Assembly: GCA_021774785.1 (NCBI GenBank)
Contig: JAJFIQ010000026.1
Coordinates: 124,001-188,000, forward strand
Direction: 5' to 3'
Source: Emcibacter sp.
GTDB taxonomy: Bacteria; Pseudomonadota; Alphaproteobacteria; Sphingomonadales; Emcibacteraceae
DNA length: 64,000 bases
Shown: piece by piece, positions 46,281 through 55,490 of the stretch
How the letters are laid out: the number at the start of each line of letters is the position of its first letter
Position numbering within the stretch: the stretch's first letter is position 1
Notes under the pieces: model-generated
Told to the model about the DNA's origin: nothing
What the model saw: the letters and a program-made list of their open reading frames with translations, nothing else
The model's database searches: none
Made by a program: the position numbers and the translations under genes

Positions 46281-48238
46281 AGTTTTTTCACCCGATATTG
46301 TATTTCCAAATCCAGCATATCTTTCAATCTGTTAATCAAGGTCAGTATTTCGCTTTGATAACTAACCGCTGATTCCATATCTCCTGCTTCCATGCTCTGG
46401 ACCACATTGCCCATCAAATCACTTGCCGCCACCGTAAATTGAGACATATTAAGGCCGGATTGTTCCAAAGTACGGCCCAGATCACTCACACTTATCCCCA
46501 GTTTCTTCTGAATGGTTATCCATTTTTTCATATCGCCGGAATATGACATTTCCGAATTATCCGCCGTGTCTGTGGATTTAATATCCAGGCTGGCCAGCTC
46601 CAGTTTTACAGAGTTTTTATAGACAAAGGACATGACCTGACGTTGGGTTTTTTTAAGAATATCCACTTTATCACGCGCACGGCTCACGATCTGAAAACGC
46701 CTGAAGCCCTGCTCCGACAGGATATCTCTGTCACCATAAATAAAGCCACGCTCCAGATAAGAAATCAACTCAATGGCCTGATCAAATCGCTGATAGTGGC
46801 TATGGGTCAGAATTTGCCCATATATACGACGTAGCCCCTTAACATCATACTTGCCCTTATCGGCGGGCGACTGCCCGCGTAGATACAGAATGATAACCTT
46901 ATCAATCTTCTGAAGCTGTTTTCTTATCTCGGCCACTTCCTGTCCCTGATACAGGGTCAATTTCAAAGAAGCCAATTGCGCCAGTATGTCACTATTAAAC
47001 TGGCCCCCATCACCTTCTTCCAGCTGTCTGGCAAGATCCCACAGGATATCACGGGCACTATTGATATCATTATCACCATTTGGCTTGGTCAAACGCCAAT
47101 AAGCCGAACGCAGGGCCATGTAATATATGGTCGGTGTTTGCCCGTCATCCGGCACCAGCCCCAATGCCATAAGTTGCCGTGCCAGTTTTTTTCTGATTTC
47201 GGGCTCAGTCTTTATGCGTTCCCTAATTTCAATGATTTTTCTCGAATGAGGGTTAGAAAATTCCTTAGCCGGCAATGATATGCCGGAAATGGTTTTTCGC
47301 ATCTTTTGCCCCGCCTGATCTGTGGCTTCAACCACAAGATCGACCTTGCTTCCGGCAAAATCAGAAGATGCGAAATTGATATAAGTCTCACCAGAAAATT
47401 CCTTGAGACCCGTTGCCGCTATGCTTGCCTTTTCATAGAGGGCGTCCGTATCACCCCCAGGGGGCACTACCCCCACAACGACCTCCTGTAGGCCATAATC
47501 ATCTGATAAACTGAGAGTCAGACTAAATAACCCTTCCCCGGTCATTAAGTGACGAAAATCAGCTCTTTCAATGGTTGGGGCTTCATCGGACAATGAAAAA
47601 ATAGGCCATTCCCCGATCAGGCGGCTGCCTTCCCTGATCTGCCAGCTGACCTGATCTTTCAAGATAAAATGCGCTGCAAAACCGCCGTCTTTTCCGGATA
47701 AAAACGCCTGACGTTCCTTGCCGGCAATCAATATGGGGGCATAGGCAATATTTGTCACCCGTATGGTAATGTCGCTGCCTTCCGGAATGAGCTTCAATCC
47801 TGAAATTGGTGTTTCACCCAGAGGGAAATATTCGGTAAATTTCTCTGCCCCGTTATATTCCGGGGGAGTAATGGTCATGGTGATTTCTGGAAGCGGATAG
47901 ACAAATAATGCTCTGGGCTTTACCGCAATTTCAAGTAGCCTTCTGCTATCCGACCCTGCCAGTATTCCTGCAATTGACAGTAAGATAACAGAAAGGAACA
48001 CCCCTTTCAGGCTCGCCCTCAAGCTCCCTGTATTTTTTTCCATCAGCCCGCGTGCGATAACGATGATAATCGCCAAGGCCAAAAGTCCATATGCCACAAG
48101 CTGTGCCATAGGATGCATATAGCCCCACAGATCGGTCAAGGAAAGGCTAAGATAGACAAAATATAACGCAATCGCCTGAAGCAGCCCGGTTAATAGAGCG
48201 CCTCCTTTAATCATCGGTTTATTTTCTACTCCAACCAT
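46277..48238 (-). CDS. TIGR02302/DUF4175-family membrane protein, short form
   Basis: This 653-residue protein begins with two to three membrane helices (about 12-35, 45-65 and 80-100) and then a large periplasmic part with ITMTITPPEYNGAEKFTEYFP and the conserved FRHLMTGEGLFSLTLSLSDD segment. A helical C-terminal half follows. It fits the alphaproteobacterial DUF4175 family of unknown function. Family members I know of run to about 800 residues or more with a Gln-rich low-complexity end, which is missing here. The start is uncertain: ATG 48214 is an alternative to 48238. Its start overlaps the end of lysA by 13 bases. Confidence 0.83.
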   Translation of the reverse strand: MVGVENKPMIKGGALLTGLLQAIALYFVYLSLSLTDLWGYMHPMAQLVAYGLLALAIIIVIARGLMEKNTGSLRASLKGVFLSVILLSIAGILAGSDSRRLLEIAVKPRALFVYPLPEITMTITPPEYNGAEKFTEYFPLGETPISGLKLIPEGSDITIRVTNIAYAPILIAGKERQAFLSGKDGGFAAHFILKDQVSWQIREGSRLIGEWPIFSLSDEAPTIERADFRHLMTGEGLFSLTLSLSDDYGLQEVVVGVVPPGGDTDALYEKASIAATGLKEFSGETYINFASSDFAGSKVDLVVEATDQAGQKMRKTISGISLPAKEFSNPHSRKIIEIRERIKTEPEIRKKLARQLMALGLVPDDGQTPTIYYMALRSAYWRLTKPNGDNDINSARDILWDLARQLEEGDGGQFNSDILAQLASLKLTLYQGQEVAEIRKQLQKIDKVIILYLRGQSPADKGKYDVKGLRRIYGQILTHSHYQRFDQAIELISYLERGFIYGDRDILSEQGFRRFQIVSRARDKVDILKKTQRQVMSFVYKNSVKLELASLDIKSTDTADNSEMSYSGDMKKWITIQKKLGISVSDLGRTLEQSGLNMSQFTVAASDLMGNVVQSMEAGDMESAVSYQSEILTLINRLKDMLDLEIQYRVKKL

Positions 48239-49488
48239 TCAGGCAATATATCCAATCCAATAATGTCATCATAATCAGGCCGTGACCGGATGATGGCATA
48301 TTCCCCGCCCTTTACCAATACTTCCGGGATGAGACGCCGGGTATTATAGGTGAATGACATCACCGCGCCATATGCCCCTGCTGTTCTGATCGCCACCAGA
48401 TCGCCGCCTGCAAGGTCCGGTAATTCGCGTTCGCGAGCAAAAGTATCTCCCGTTTCACAAACCGGCCCCACCACATCGAAGGGAGAGGTCGGCCCGTCGC
48501 GTTCCTTCACTGCGACAATCTCATGATAGGCATCATACATGCTTGGCCTTACCAAATCGTTCATGGCTGCATCAATGATCAGGAATTTACGATTTTCACC
48601 CTGTTTCACATAGATCACTTTTGACACCAATATACCCGCATTACCCACCAGCATACGGCCCGGTTCGATGATAATCTTGCAGCCCAAATGACCGACAATA
48701 TTTTTCGCCATTTCGCCATATTCAAGCGGCAACGGCGGCTTTGTTGTCTCCCGGTCATAGGGAATTCCAAGCCCACCCCCCAGATCAAGTACTGATATGT
48801 CATGACCATCGGCGCGCAATTGCTCAATCAATTTGACAATACGGCGAAAAGCCTCGGCAAAAGGCTCAAGATCTGTAAGCTGCGAACCAATATGAAGGTC
48901 AACCCCCTGCACCCGAATACCGGGCAGCTTTGCCGCAGCGGCATATATTTCCCGGGCGCGGGTCCAGGGTACCCCAAATTTATTTTCCGATTTACCTGTT
49001 GAAATCTTGGCATGGGTTTTGGCATCCACATCGGGGTTGATGCGAAAGGCGATGGCCGCCGTCTTGCCCATGCTGTCGGCCAGCCGACTTAATTGATGAA
49101 GTTCCGGTTCCGATTCCACATTAAACTGGAATATGCCCTGCTCTAAGGCAAAAGTCATTTCCTGTTCCGTCTTTGCAACACCGGAATAAACTATTTTCGA
49201 CGCCGGAATACCGGCTTTCAGAACCCGGCGCATCTCGCCCTCGGAGACCACATCGGCGCCTGCGCCCTGATCTGCCAATGTCTTGATAATGGCCTGATTA
49301 CTATTGGCCTTAACTGCATAGCACAGCAGAAAATCGTGACCGGTAAAGGCTTCACAAAAGACATTATAATGCCGAATCAATGTATCCGTGGAATAGCAAT
49401 AGAAAGGCGTACCGACCTGTGCGGCTATATCGCTGATGCTCAGGTCTTCCGCATGCATTTCACCCTGTTTGAAACCAAAATGGTCCAT
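48226..49488 (-). CDS. lysA: Diaminopimelate decarboxylase
   Basis: LysA decarboxylates meso-diaminopimelate to lysine with PLP. The 420-residue protein has the Schiff-base lysine K60 in YAVKANSN, the PLP-phosphate glycine loop DLGGGLGIPYD, HIGSQLTDLEPF, IIEPGRMLVGNAG, and the dimer-site cysteine in GPVCETGDTF. The ATG at 49488 was preferred to a TTG two codons earlier. It follows the tiny lipoprotein gene lptM by 18 bases, the familiar argH-lptM-lysA order of proteobacteria, and overlaps the TIGR02302 gene. Confidence 0.96.
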   Translation of the reverse strand: MDHFGFKQGEMHAEDLSISDIAAQVGTPFYCYSTDTLIRHYNVFCEAFTGHDFLLCYAVKANSNQAIIKTLADQGAGADVVSEGEMRRVLKAGIPASKIVYSGVAKTEQEMTFALEQGIFQFNVESEPELHQLSRLADSMGKTAAIAFRINPDVDAKTHAKISTGKSENKFGVPWTRAREIYAAAAKLPGIRVQGVDLHIGSQLTDLEPFAEAFRRIVKLIEQLRADGHDISVLDLGGGLGIPYDRETTKPPLPLEYGEMAKNIVGHLGCKIIIEPGRMLVGNAGILVSKVIYVKQGENRKFLIIDAAMNDLVRPSMYDAYHEIVAVKERDGPTSPFDVVGPVCETGDTFARERELPDLAGGDLVAIRTAGAYGAVMSFTYNTRRLIPEVLVKGGEYAIIRSRPDYDDIIGLDILPEWLE

Positions 49489-49506
49489 ACTCAATTACTT
49501 TCTAAT

Positions 49507-49614
49507 TCAAGATTTTTCATAACCGGGGGGCGGTAATAAGTCGCCACGCTTGCCGCAGGATGCCACCCCCAGACACAGGGCCCCCATGCATAAAATAATT
49601 ACTAATTTTCGCAT
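49507..49614 (-). CDS. lptM: LptM-type small lipoprotein
   Basis: A 35-residue frame between argH and lysA reads as a lipoprotein: signal peptide with lipobox VASC (acylated C20), then the mature part CGKRGDLLPPPGYEKS. The CGKRGDLLPP start is the hallmark of LptM (formerly YifL), which helps disulfide formation in the LptD/LptE lipopolysaccharide translocon. Position next to lysA is conserved in many proteobacteria. It is too short for many gene callers. It is probably cotranscribed with argH and lysA. Confidence 0.88.
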   Translation of the reverse strand: MRKLVIILCMGALCLGVASCGKRGDLLPPPGYEKS

Positions 49615-49635
49615 TATTTTTAATCCTTTATGAAA

Positions 49636-51045
49636 TCATTCAATGCGTTCTTGCGCCGCCTTTACCTGTGCTATAACTTGCGCCGGAGCTGTTCCGCCAA
49701 AGCTAGTCCGGCTGGCCACAGAACTTTCCACCGTCAGTACAGAAAAAACATCTTCGTTAATTTTTGATTCCACCGATTGCATCTCTGCCAACGTCAGCCC
49801 GTCAAGGTCACAGCCCTTGCCTTCGGCCAGCGCCACAAGCGAGCCGGTCACATGATGGGCATTGCGGAACGGCATATCCAACACCCGCACCAGCCAGTCG
49901 GCCAGATCCGTTGCGGTGATAAAACCATTTTCCGTAGAGGCTTTCATGGAAGCCTCATTGACCGTTAGATCACCAACCATACCGGTCATGGCCGCAATGA
50001 TCAGGGAAAAGGCGTTGGCCGCATCAAAAGTGGCTTCCTTATCTTCCTGCATATCCTTGCTATAGGCCAGCGGCAGCCCTTTCATTACAATCAGCAAACT
50101 GTTCAATGCCCCAATGATTCGCCCGGCCTTGGCCCGACAAAGTTCGGCTGCGTCAGGGTTGCGCTTTTGCGGCATGATGGAGGATCCGGTGGTGAATTTA
50201 TCGCTTAAAGAGATAAAATCAAACTGGGCCGAAGACCAGATAACAATTTCTTCTGCCAGACGCGACACATGGGTCGCGCAGATGGACGCCACACTCAGAA
50301 ATTCAAGTGCAAAATCCCGGTCAGAGACACTATCCAGACTATTGGCCGTAGGACTTCGGAAATTCAGGGCATCTGCCGTCTGATGGCGATCTATGGGAAA
50401 GGACGTCCCCGCCAAAGCCGCCGCACCCAACGGACATTCATTTAACCGTCCCCTCGCATCCCGCAGCCGGTCCCGGTCCCGTGTAAACATTTCAAAATAG
50501 GCCAACAGATGATGACCAAAAGTCACTGGCTGTGCCGATTGCAGATGGGTGAAACCCGGCAATATCACATGAGCATTCTGCTCTGCCTTATTCACAAGGG
50601 CCACTTGCAGACCTTTCAGGGCCTGATCCATCTGATCCATGGCATCCCGCACCCACAGCTTGAAGTCGGTGGCTACCTGATCATTGCGCGAACGGGCCGT
50701 ATGCAACCGTCCGGCCGCATCACCAATAATCTCGCTAAGCCGTGATTCAACATGCATATGGATGTCTTCAAGCTTGGGATCATAAGTGAAATTTCCGGCT
50801 TCGATTTCTGATCTGACCTGATCCAGCCCGGCCAGAATTTTATCGCCATCATCACCTGAGATAATTTTCTGTGCCACCAGCATGTTGCAATGTGCGATAG
50901 AGCCACTAATATCCTGCCCATATAAAATCTTGTCAAAATCAATAGAAGCATTGATTTTCTCCATGATTTCCGCTGGACCAACGGCGAATCTGCCGCCCCA
51001 CAGGCTATTGGCCTGACCCGATGATGTGTTTTTTTCAGATGCCAT
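49636..51045 (-). CDS. argH: Argininosuccinate lyase
   Basis: ArgH splits argininosuccinate into arginine and fumarate. The 469-residue protein has [14 protein letters not shown] near the start, [18 protein letters not shown] with the catalytic residues of the middle region, and the family signature [16 protein letters not shown] with the catalytic serine. The ATG at 51045 was preferred to a GTG three codons earlier. It is the first gene of an argH-lptM-lysA run and is divergent from the TlpA-like gene with about 175 bases between. Confidence 0.97.
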   Translation of the reverse strand: MASEKNTSSGQANSLWGGRFAVGPAEIMEKINASIDFDKILYGQDISGSIAHCNMLVAQKIISGDDGDKILAGLDQVRSEIEAGNFTYDPKLEDIHMHVESRLSEIIGDAAGRLHTARSRNDQVATDFKLWVRDAMDQMDQALKGLQVALVNKAEQNAHVILPGFTHLQSAQPVTFGHHLLAYFEMFTRDRDRLRDARGRLNECPLGAAALAGTSFPIDRHQTADALNFRSPTANSLDSVSDRDFALEFLSVASICATHVSRLAEEIVIWSSAQFDFISLSDKFTTGSSIMPQKRNPDAAELCRAKAGRIIGALNSLLIVMKGLPLAYSKDMQEDKEATFDAANAFSLIIAAMTGMVGDLTVNEASMKASTENGFITATDLADWLVRVLDMPFRNAHHVTGSLVALAEGKGCDLDGLTLAEMQSVESKINEDVFSVLTVESSVASRTSFGGTAPAQVIAQVKAAQERIE

Positions 51046-51220
51046 GATCTTCACTCATTCCCAAAACTGAAACATAGTATAAGTGCGGGAAATACGATAA
51101 TCCAGTGCCTTAGGCAAGCTTTATAGAATCTGATCACAAAAAACTGAACGAATAGCCCCTTGTGTATTTCGCACAATACCCCTAGTTTATGGTCTGATTT
51201 TCGTTAAAAAAGCTGAGAGT

Positions 51221-51826
51221 ATGAATAAAAATCTTATAATGATTGTGGCCTTAGTTGCCCTTTTAGTTGGTGCAATCTTTCTGGCAGGACCAAAGGATAC
51301 CACCGATGCCACTCGCGAAGTCGAGCTGATTTCTCTGGACAGCAGTATGCAGGGCGGAAAAGTACTATTCAGAACCTATCCTGACCGGCCGGCTATCCCC
51401 AATATAAGAATCAGGGATGAAGCAGACAATGCCTTCACCCTCAATGATATTGTTCAAAAAAATCCCGGCCAAACTCTTCTGGTTAATTTCTGGGCCACAT
51501 GGTGTTTCCCCTGTCGTGAAGAAATGCCAGACCTTGATGCCCTGCAAATCGCACGGGGCAATGATGACTTTAAAGTAATCACCATTTCTGTTGACCGAGG
51601 CGGCGTCAAACCCTCGCGCATGTTCCTTGATAAAATCGGTGTCAAAAATCTTGCCCTTTATCATGATGAAAAGGGTATTCTGGGTACCGCCATGAAAACC
51701 ATAGGCTATCCCACAACTATCCTGATCAACAAGGATGGCAAACAGGTAGGTCTCATGACCGGTTCCGCCCACTGGAACTCCCCCAGCGCCCACGCCCTAA
51801 TCGATCGTCTTCTCACGGATGAGTGA
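51221..51826 (+). CDS. TlpA-like periplasmic thiol-disulfide protein
   Basis: This 201-residue protein has an N-terminal membrane anchor (about 5-23) and a periplasmic thioredoxin domain with the active site WCFPC in NFWATWCFPCREEMPDL, the cis-proline region IGYPTTILINKDG, and the central insert typical of TlpA/ResA. Such proteins reduce apocytochrome c or other periplasmic thiols. The inner-membrane donor could be CcdA encoded at 26154. It is followed after 62 bases by the ZnuD-like receptor gene. Confidence 0.91.
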   Translation: MNKNLIMIVALVALLVGAIFLAGPKDTTDATREVELISLDSSMQGGKVLFRTYPDRPAIPNIRIRDEADNAFTLNDIVQKNPGQTLLVNFWATWCFPCREEMPDLDALQIARGNDDFKVITISVDRGGVKPSRMFLDKIGVKNLALYHDEKGILGTAMKTIGYPTTILINKDGKQVGLMTGSAHWNSPSAHALIDRLLTDE

Positions 51827-51847
51827 CAAATAACACTTGCTTTTATT

Positions 51848-51866
51848 GATACATTATAACATAGTG
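51848..51866 (+). promoter_or_regulatory. Zur-like AT-rich dyad before the ZnuD-like receptor
   Basis: GATACATTATAACATAGTG lies 22 bases before the receptor start. Its centre TTATAA with TA-Y-R on both sides forms an imperfect palindrome like the Zur operators of proteobacteria, and TATAAC may double as a -10 element. The call rests on the match to zinc-receptor annotation and on my memory of the motif. Confidence 0.4.
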
Positions 51867-51888
51867 TTTTTCGTTCAGAAACAGGCGA

Positions 51889-53922
51889 ATGATTAGTGTG
51901 AAGAAGATAATATATTATACCATGGCAGTGATAGCCTTTTTATCAGCCACAACATCTGTTTATGGCGATGAAGAGGAGGGAAACCCCCATTATCACGGCC
52001 ATGAAATGGAAGAAATTTTCGCCACTGGCGCCCCTCACAGCAAAACCCGCCTTGACGTCATGCAGGGCAGCAGCCTGATCGGGCTTGATGAGCTTGAACA
52101 GCGCATGGAAGCCACCATAGGTGAAACGCTGTCTGGCATTCCTGGTATTTCATCCAGTTTTTTTGGGCCGGGGGCCAGCCGCCCGATCATTCGCGGACTG
52201 GGCGGTGACCGCATACGCATCCTGATAAACGGCATCGGCAGTATCGATGCCTCCAGCACTTCACCTGATCATTCTGTGGCCGCCGATCCCCTCACCGCAG
52301 AACGCATAGAAGTCCTGCGCGGTGCCAGCACCCTGCTTTACGGCAGCAATGCGGTCGGTGGCGTGGTCAATATCATTGATGGCCGCATTCCGAGCATTAT
52401 TCCCGATGCCCCGCTCACGGGCCGAACACGCCTTGGCTATGGCTCCGCAGCAAAGGACTATTCCGGCGGGCTGGCCTTAAATGCCCGCCTCGGCGGATCT
52501 GAAGACACGGCACTTGTGCTGCATATTGACGGTTATTTCAGAAATTCTGCCAACTACGATATTCCAGCATTCGCCAAAAGTGATATCCTGCGCGCGCAAG
52601 GGGAAGAAAGCACATTCGGGACGGTTGAAAATTCCGATGTGGACAATAAGGGCGGTACGGTCGGGTTAAGCTGGATCGGGCAAGAGGCCATATTCGGACT
52701 GTCCTTCAGCCTGAATGACAGCAATTACGGCGTGCCGGGGGATGATGATGAAGCGGTGCGTATCGCCCTTGACCAGAAACGTTTCGATGTGAAAGGCAAT
52801 CTGGCGCATGAATTCCTGATATTCGAAGAAGCCCGGCTGCGATTTGGTTACGGTGATTACGAACATAAAGAGCTGGAAGGAGCGGATATTGGAACTATTT
52901 TCGCCAATGAGGGATGGGAAGGCCGTATCGAAGTGATCCAGCGGGAAATGGGCATTCTCCATGGTTCAATGGGCATGCAAATCCGCAAACGGGATTTTGA
53001 AGCCATTGGTGATGAGGCTTTTGTCCCGCCCACAACAACCCTGCAATGGGGTATTTTTGCCGTTGAGGAGATAAGTCTCGATCCGGTGACCCTTGAATTT
53101 GGTGCCCGCTATGATCATCAGACGGTGGAAAATAAAAGTCTGGGCCAAAAACGCAGTTTCGACAATATAAGCCTTTCTGCCGGTGCTGCCATTCACCCCA
53201 CGACAAACAGCCTGATCGGTCTGTCCCTAGGTCGCACAGAAAGAGCGCCAACGGCAGAAGAGTTATTCTCTAACGGGCCGCATCTAGCCACAAGTGCCTT
53301 TGAATTGGGCAATATAAAACTGACCAAAGAAAAGGCCACTAGTCTGGAATTGACCCTGAAACAGGAAAGCGAACGTTTTACGGCCAATGTCAATGTCTAC
53401 CACACTTGGTATGATAACTTTATTTCCGAAAGTTTCACAGGTCTGCAGCAGGACGGTTTAAATGTTTTGGCGTTTCAACAGCGAGATGCTCGTTTTTACG
53501 GCGCGGAGTTGGAAAGCAGCTACCTTCTATTCACAAAAAACGATCATAATCTGTGGCTGAAGCTTTCGGGCGATATAATCCGGGCGGAATTTAATAATGA
53601 CGGTGGTAATCTACCGCGTATTCCGGCAAAATCTGCCACGGCAGGCTTTACTTATGAGGGACAATATATTGGTGCCAGTGGCAACATCAGGCTGGTGGAT
53701 GGCCAGACAAGGTTGGCCGAAAATGAACTGGAAACAAAAGCATATACCGAGATTGATCTGGATTTTTTCTGGCGTCCTTATGGCGAAGAACGGGATTTAA
53801 CCATCCGGCTTCAGGGTAAGAACCTGAGCAATGCCGAACGCAGACAACATACGTCTTTCCTGAAAGACCTGTTGCCCATGCCCGGTCGCAATATCAAATT
53901 ATCTGTAACCTACGGATTTTAA
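51889..53922 (+). CDS. znuD: ZnuD-like TonB-dependent receptor, putative zinc uptake
   Basis: This 677-residue outer-membrane receptor has a signal peptide (ending SVYG), a His/Glu-rich mature start (HYHGHEMEE), a TonB-box-like region and a plug with GETLSGIPGISSSFFGPGASR, PIIRGLGGDRIRILINGIGS and SPDHSVAADPLTAERIEVLRG. This plug signature is that of the ZnuD group, which imports zinc (and heme in some species). The barrel ends in phenylalanine (LSVTYGF). A Zur-like dyad lies just upstream. It is much shorter than the receptor at 374 and belongs to a different family. It ends overlapping the stop of the universal stress gene by 4 bases. Confidence 0.88.
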   Translation: MISVKKIIYYTMAVIAFLSATTSVYGDEEEGNPHYHGHEMEEIFATGAPHSKTRLDVMQGSSLIGLDELEQRMEATIGETLSGIPGISSSFFGPGASRPIIRGLGGDRIRILINGIGSIDASSTSPDHSVAADPLTAERIEVLRGASTLLYGSNAVGGVVNIIDGRIPSIIPDAPLTGRTRLGYGSAAKDYSGGLALNARLGGSEDTALVLHIDGYFRNSANYDIPAFAKSDILRAQGEESTFGTVENSDVDNKGGTVGLSWIGQEAIFGLSFSLNDSNYGVPGDDDEAVRIALDQKRFDVKGNLAHEFLIFEEARLRFGYGDYEHKELEGADIGTIFANEGWEGRIEVIQREMGILHGSMGMQIRKRDFEAIGDEAFVPPTTTLQWGIFAVEEISLDPVTLEFGARYDHQTVENKSLGQKRSFDNISLSAGAAIHPTTNSLIGLSLGRTERAPTAEELFSNGPHLATSAFELGNIKLTKEKATSLELTLKQESERFTANVNVYHTWYDNFISESFTGLQQDGLNVLAFQQRDARFYGAELESSYLLFTKNDHNLWLKLSGDIIRAEFNNDGGNLPRIPAKSATAGFTYEGQYIGASGNIRLVDGQTRLAENELETKAYTEIDLDFFWRPYGEERDLTIRLQGKNLSNAERRQHTSFLKDLLPMPGRNIKLSVTYGF

Positions 53923-54362
53923 GGTACCACTGTTACCGGAACCTTGGCTTTCTGTAATATGCCGTAAGCCACGCTGCCCAGTCCCAGTTTAGCCAGCAAA
54001 CCGCTGCTCTTGTGACCGATGAAGATTTGATCAACTTTATGATCATCTGCCAGCGCTGTGATAACCTCTGCCGCATGACCAACCTGAACAAAACTCTCTA
54101 TTGTGATGCCCTCAGTTTCGAGTTTTTCGCGCGCCGGCTCCATAATATCATGTTCGGCAGTTTCCAGCTGTTCCATATGCTGGCTGTGACGTACGGCCAA
54201 CTCCTCGACGGACATCACTTCAAATTCAGACCAATCAACAACATAGGTCAGCAATAGGGTGCCGCCGCCTCGTGCTTTCATTTTTTCAATGGCAAGTTCC
54301 GCGGCCCGCAGACTAAGCTCTCCACCGTCATAGCCTACAATATATTTTACCTGTTCTGACAT
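53919..54362 (-). CDS. Universal stress protein (UspA family)
   Basis: This 147-residue protein has the UspA fold with the opening YIVGYDGGELSLRAAELAIEKM and the ATP-binding end GHKSSGLLAKLGLGSVAYG, which matches the G-2x-G-9x-G(S/T) type. The start at 54362 follows AGGAGA; an in-frame upstream ATG adds 11 residues without support. The promoter region has a perfect TATAAT and a TTGA-N6-TCAA box at -41.5, so it should be switched on at low oxygen by the FNR-type protein encoded divergently. Confidence 0.92.
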   Translation of the reverse strand: MSEQVKYIVGYDGGELSLRAAELAIEKMKARGGGTLLLTYVVDWSEFEVMSVEELAVRHSQHMEQLETAEHDIMEPAREKLETEGITIESFVQVGHAAEVITALADDHKVDQIFIGHKSSGLLAKLGLGSVAYGILQKAKVPVTVVP

Positions 54363-54386
54363 TTTCTGTCTCCTGCTTTTATTACA

Positions 54387-54435
54387 TGGATACATTATAC
54401 TTTTACAGAGTGCGGAGAAATTTGACCCCTGTCAA
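54387..54435 (-). promoter_or_regulatory. FNR-dependent class II promoter of the universal stress gene
   Basis: On the minus strand TATAAT lies at 54399-54394, giving a start near 54387. The dyad TTGACAGGGGTCAA (TTGA-N6-TCAA; 54435-54422) is centred at 54428.5, which is 41.5 bp upstream, the classic position of an FNR activation site. The recognition helix of the neighbouring FNR-type protein (ETISR) matches this box type. Confidence 0.72.
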
Positions 54436-54503
54436 GTATCTATTATTGTGGAAACTCGAGTTAATCTTGGTGGGAAATTAGCAATATATTTGTATTATTT
54501 TCT

Positions 54504-54522
54504 ACGTATCCCGCAGATACGT
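54504..54522. promoter_or_regulatory. Perfect 7-bp dyad upstream of the FNR-type gene
   Basis: ACGTATC (54504-54510) and GATACGT (54516-54522) form a perfect inverted repeat with a 5-base centre. It lies in the non-coding gap about 135 bases before the FNR-type gene. It is not an FNR box. It could be an operator for another regulator or a small hairpin. Confidence 0.35.
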
Positions 54523-54655
54523 TAACTTTTTTATGTTCTTCCCGTGTATTTTTTTGATAAATCAGGTATATAACTAAAGTAATAAAAAAATATGGGTTTA
54601 ATATAACCTGCCAATAATAATGTACGTATTTATTCAGGGACTTAGTAAATTGAGC

Positions 54656-55417
54656 ATGTCACCCTATCGTTTTTCTGGTTCAAAACCAGAAACGTCTATC
54701 CGACTGGCAACAAACAATTGTCCATATAATTCCGCATGCGACGGCTGTTCGTCACGGCATATATCATTATGTAATGTTTTGGACACGGATGAATTAAAAA
54801 GCTTTTCAAAAATATCTACTGATTTTCATAAAAATGCCAAACAGGTAATCTGCTCTGAAGATGAGGACGCCGAATATATCTATAATATCAGAAGCGGTTC
54901 AGTGCGCATTTCAAAAATGTTATCTGACGGTCGGCGGCAGATAACAGGCTTTCTGTTTGCGGGTGATTTTTTTGGTCTGTCCTGCAAGGATAAATACAGC
55001 TATACCGCCGAAGCCATTACCAATGTGGAAATTTGCCGCTTCCCCCGGACAAAAATCATCGAATCTTTCCGGGAATTTCCGGCATTGGGTGAGAGGGTTT
55101 TTGACATGACCCGTACCGAACTGGATTCTACCCATGATCAAATGCTTCTTCTGGGTCGGAAAAATGCCAAGGAAAAACTTTGCACCTTCCTGCTCACCAT
55201 GTGGGAAAAATCAGGTCGCCTGAACGAGGGTAATGGGGATGAAGTGGATATTCCCATGAGCCGGTCAGACATTGCAGATTTTCTGGGACTTACCGTTGAA
55301 ACCATTAGCCGTCAGTTCACCAACCTCCATAAACTTGGCCTCATTGACCTGGACGGCGCCCATAAAGTTTTCCTAAAAGATACTGATGCACTTTCTGCCT
55401 TAGCGGAAAATGGCTGA
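54656..55417 (+). CDS. FNR-type oxygen-sensing Crp-family regulator
   Basis: This protein of 253 residues (from ATG 54656; ATG 54620 would add 12) has the layout of FNR/FnrL. The N-terminal cysteines C22, C28, C31 and C39 lie in NNCPYNSACDGCSSRHISLC, with the C-x2-C-x7-C spacing of alphaproteobacterial FnrL/FixK-type sensors. A later cysteine in VEICRFPR corresponds to the fourth ligand (C122 of E. coli FNR). A cNMP-like fold, a dimer helix and a helix-turn-helix with ETISRQF follow. A [4Fe-4S] cluster that senses oxygen is therefore likely. It is divergent from the universal stress gene, whose promoter carries a matching FNR box. No clear ribosome site was seen. Confidence 0.92.
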   Translation: MSPYRFSGSKPETSIRLATNNCPYNSACDGCSSRHISLCNVLDTDELKSFSKISTDFHKNAKQVICSEDEDAEYIYNIRSGSVRISKMLSDGRRQITGFLFAGDFFGLSCKDKYSYTAEAITNVEICRFPRTKIIESFREFPALGERVFDMTRTELDSTHDQMLLLGRKNAKEKLCTFLLTMWEKSGRLNEGNGDEVDIPMSRSDIADFLGLTVETISRQFTNLHKLGLIDLDGAHKVFLKDTDALSALAENG

Positions 55418-55445
55418 TTATTACCCTTAAATGCCATAAAATCCC

Positions 55446-55474
55446 TTGACAGAAGGTCCGGGAACGTTATATTT
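55446..55474 (+). promoter_or_regulatory. Sigma-70-type promoter of rplU-rpmA
   Basis: TTGACA (55446-55451) and TATATT (55469-55474) are separated by 17 bases, a near-consensus housekeeping promoter. Transcription would start near 55481 and give a leader of about 120 bases before rplU. Confidence 0.75.
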
Positions 55475-55490
55475 CGGCCACTTTCTTAAT

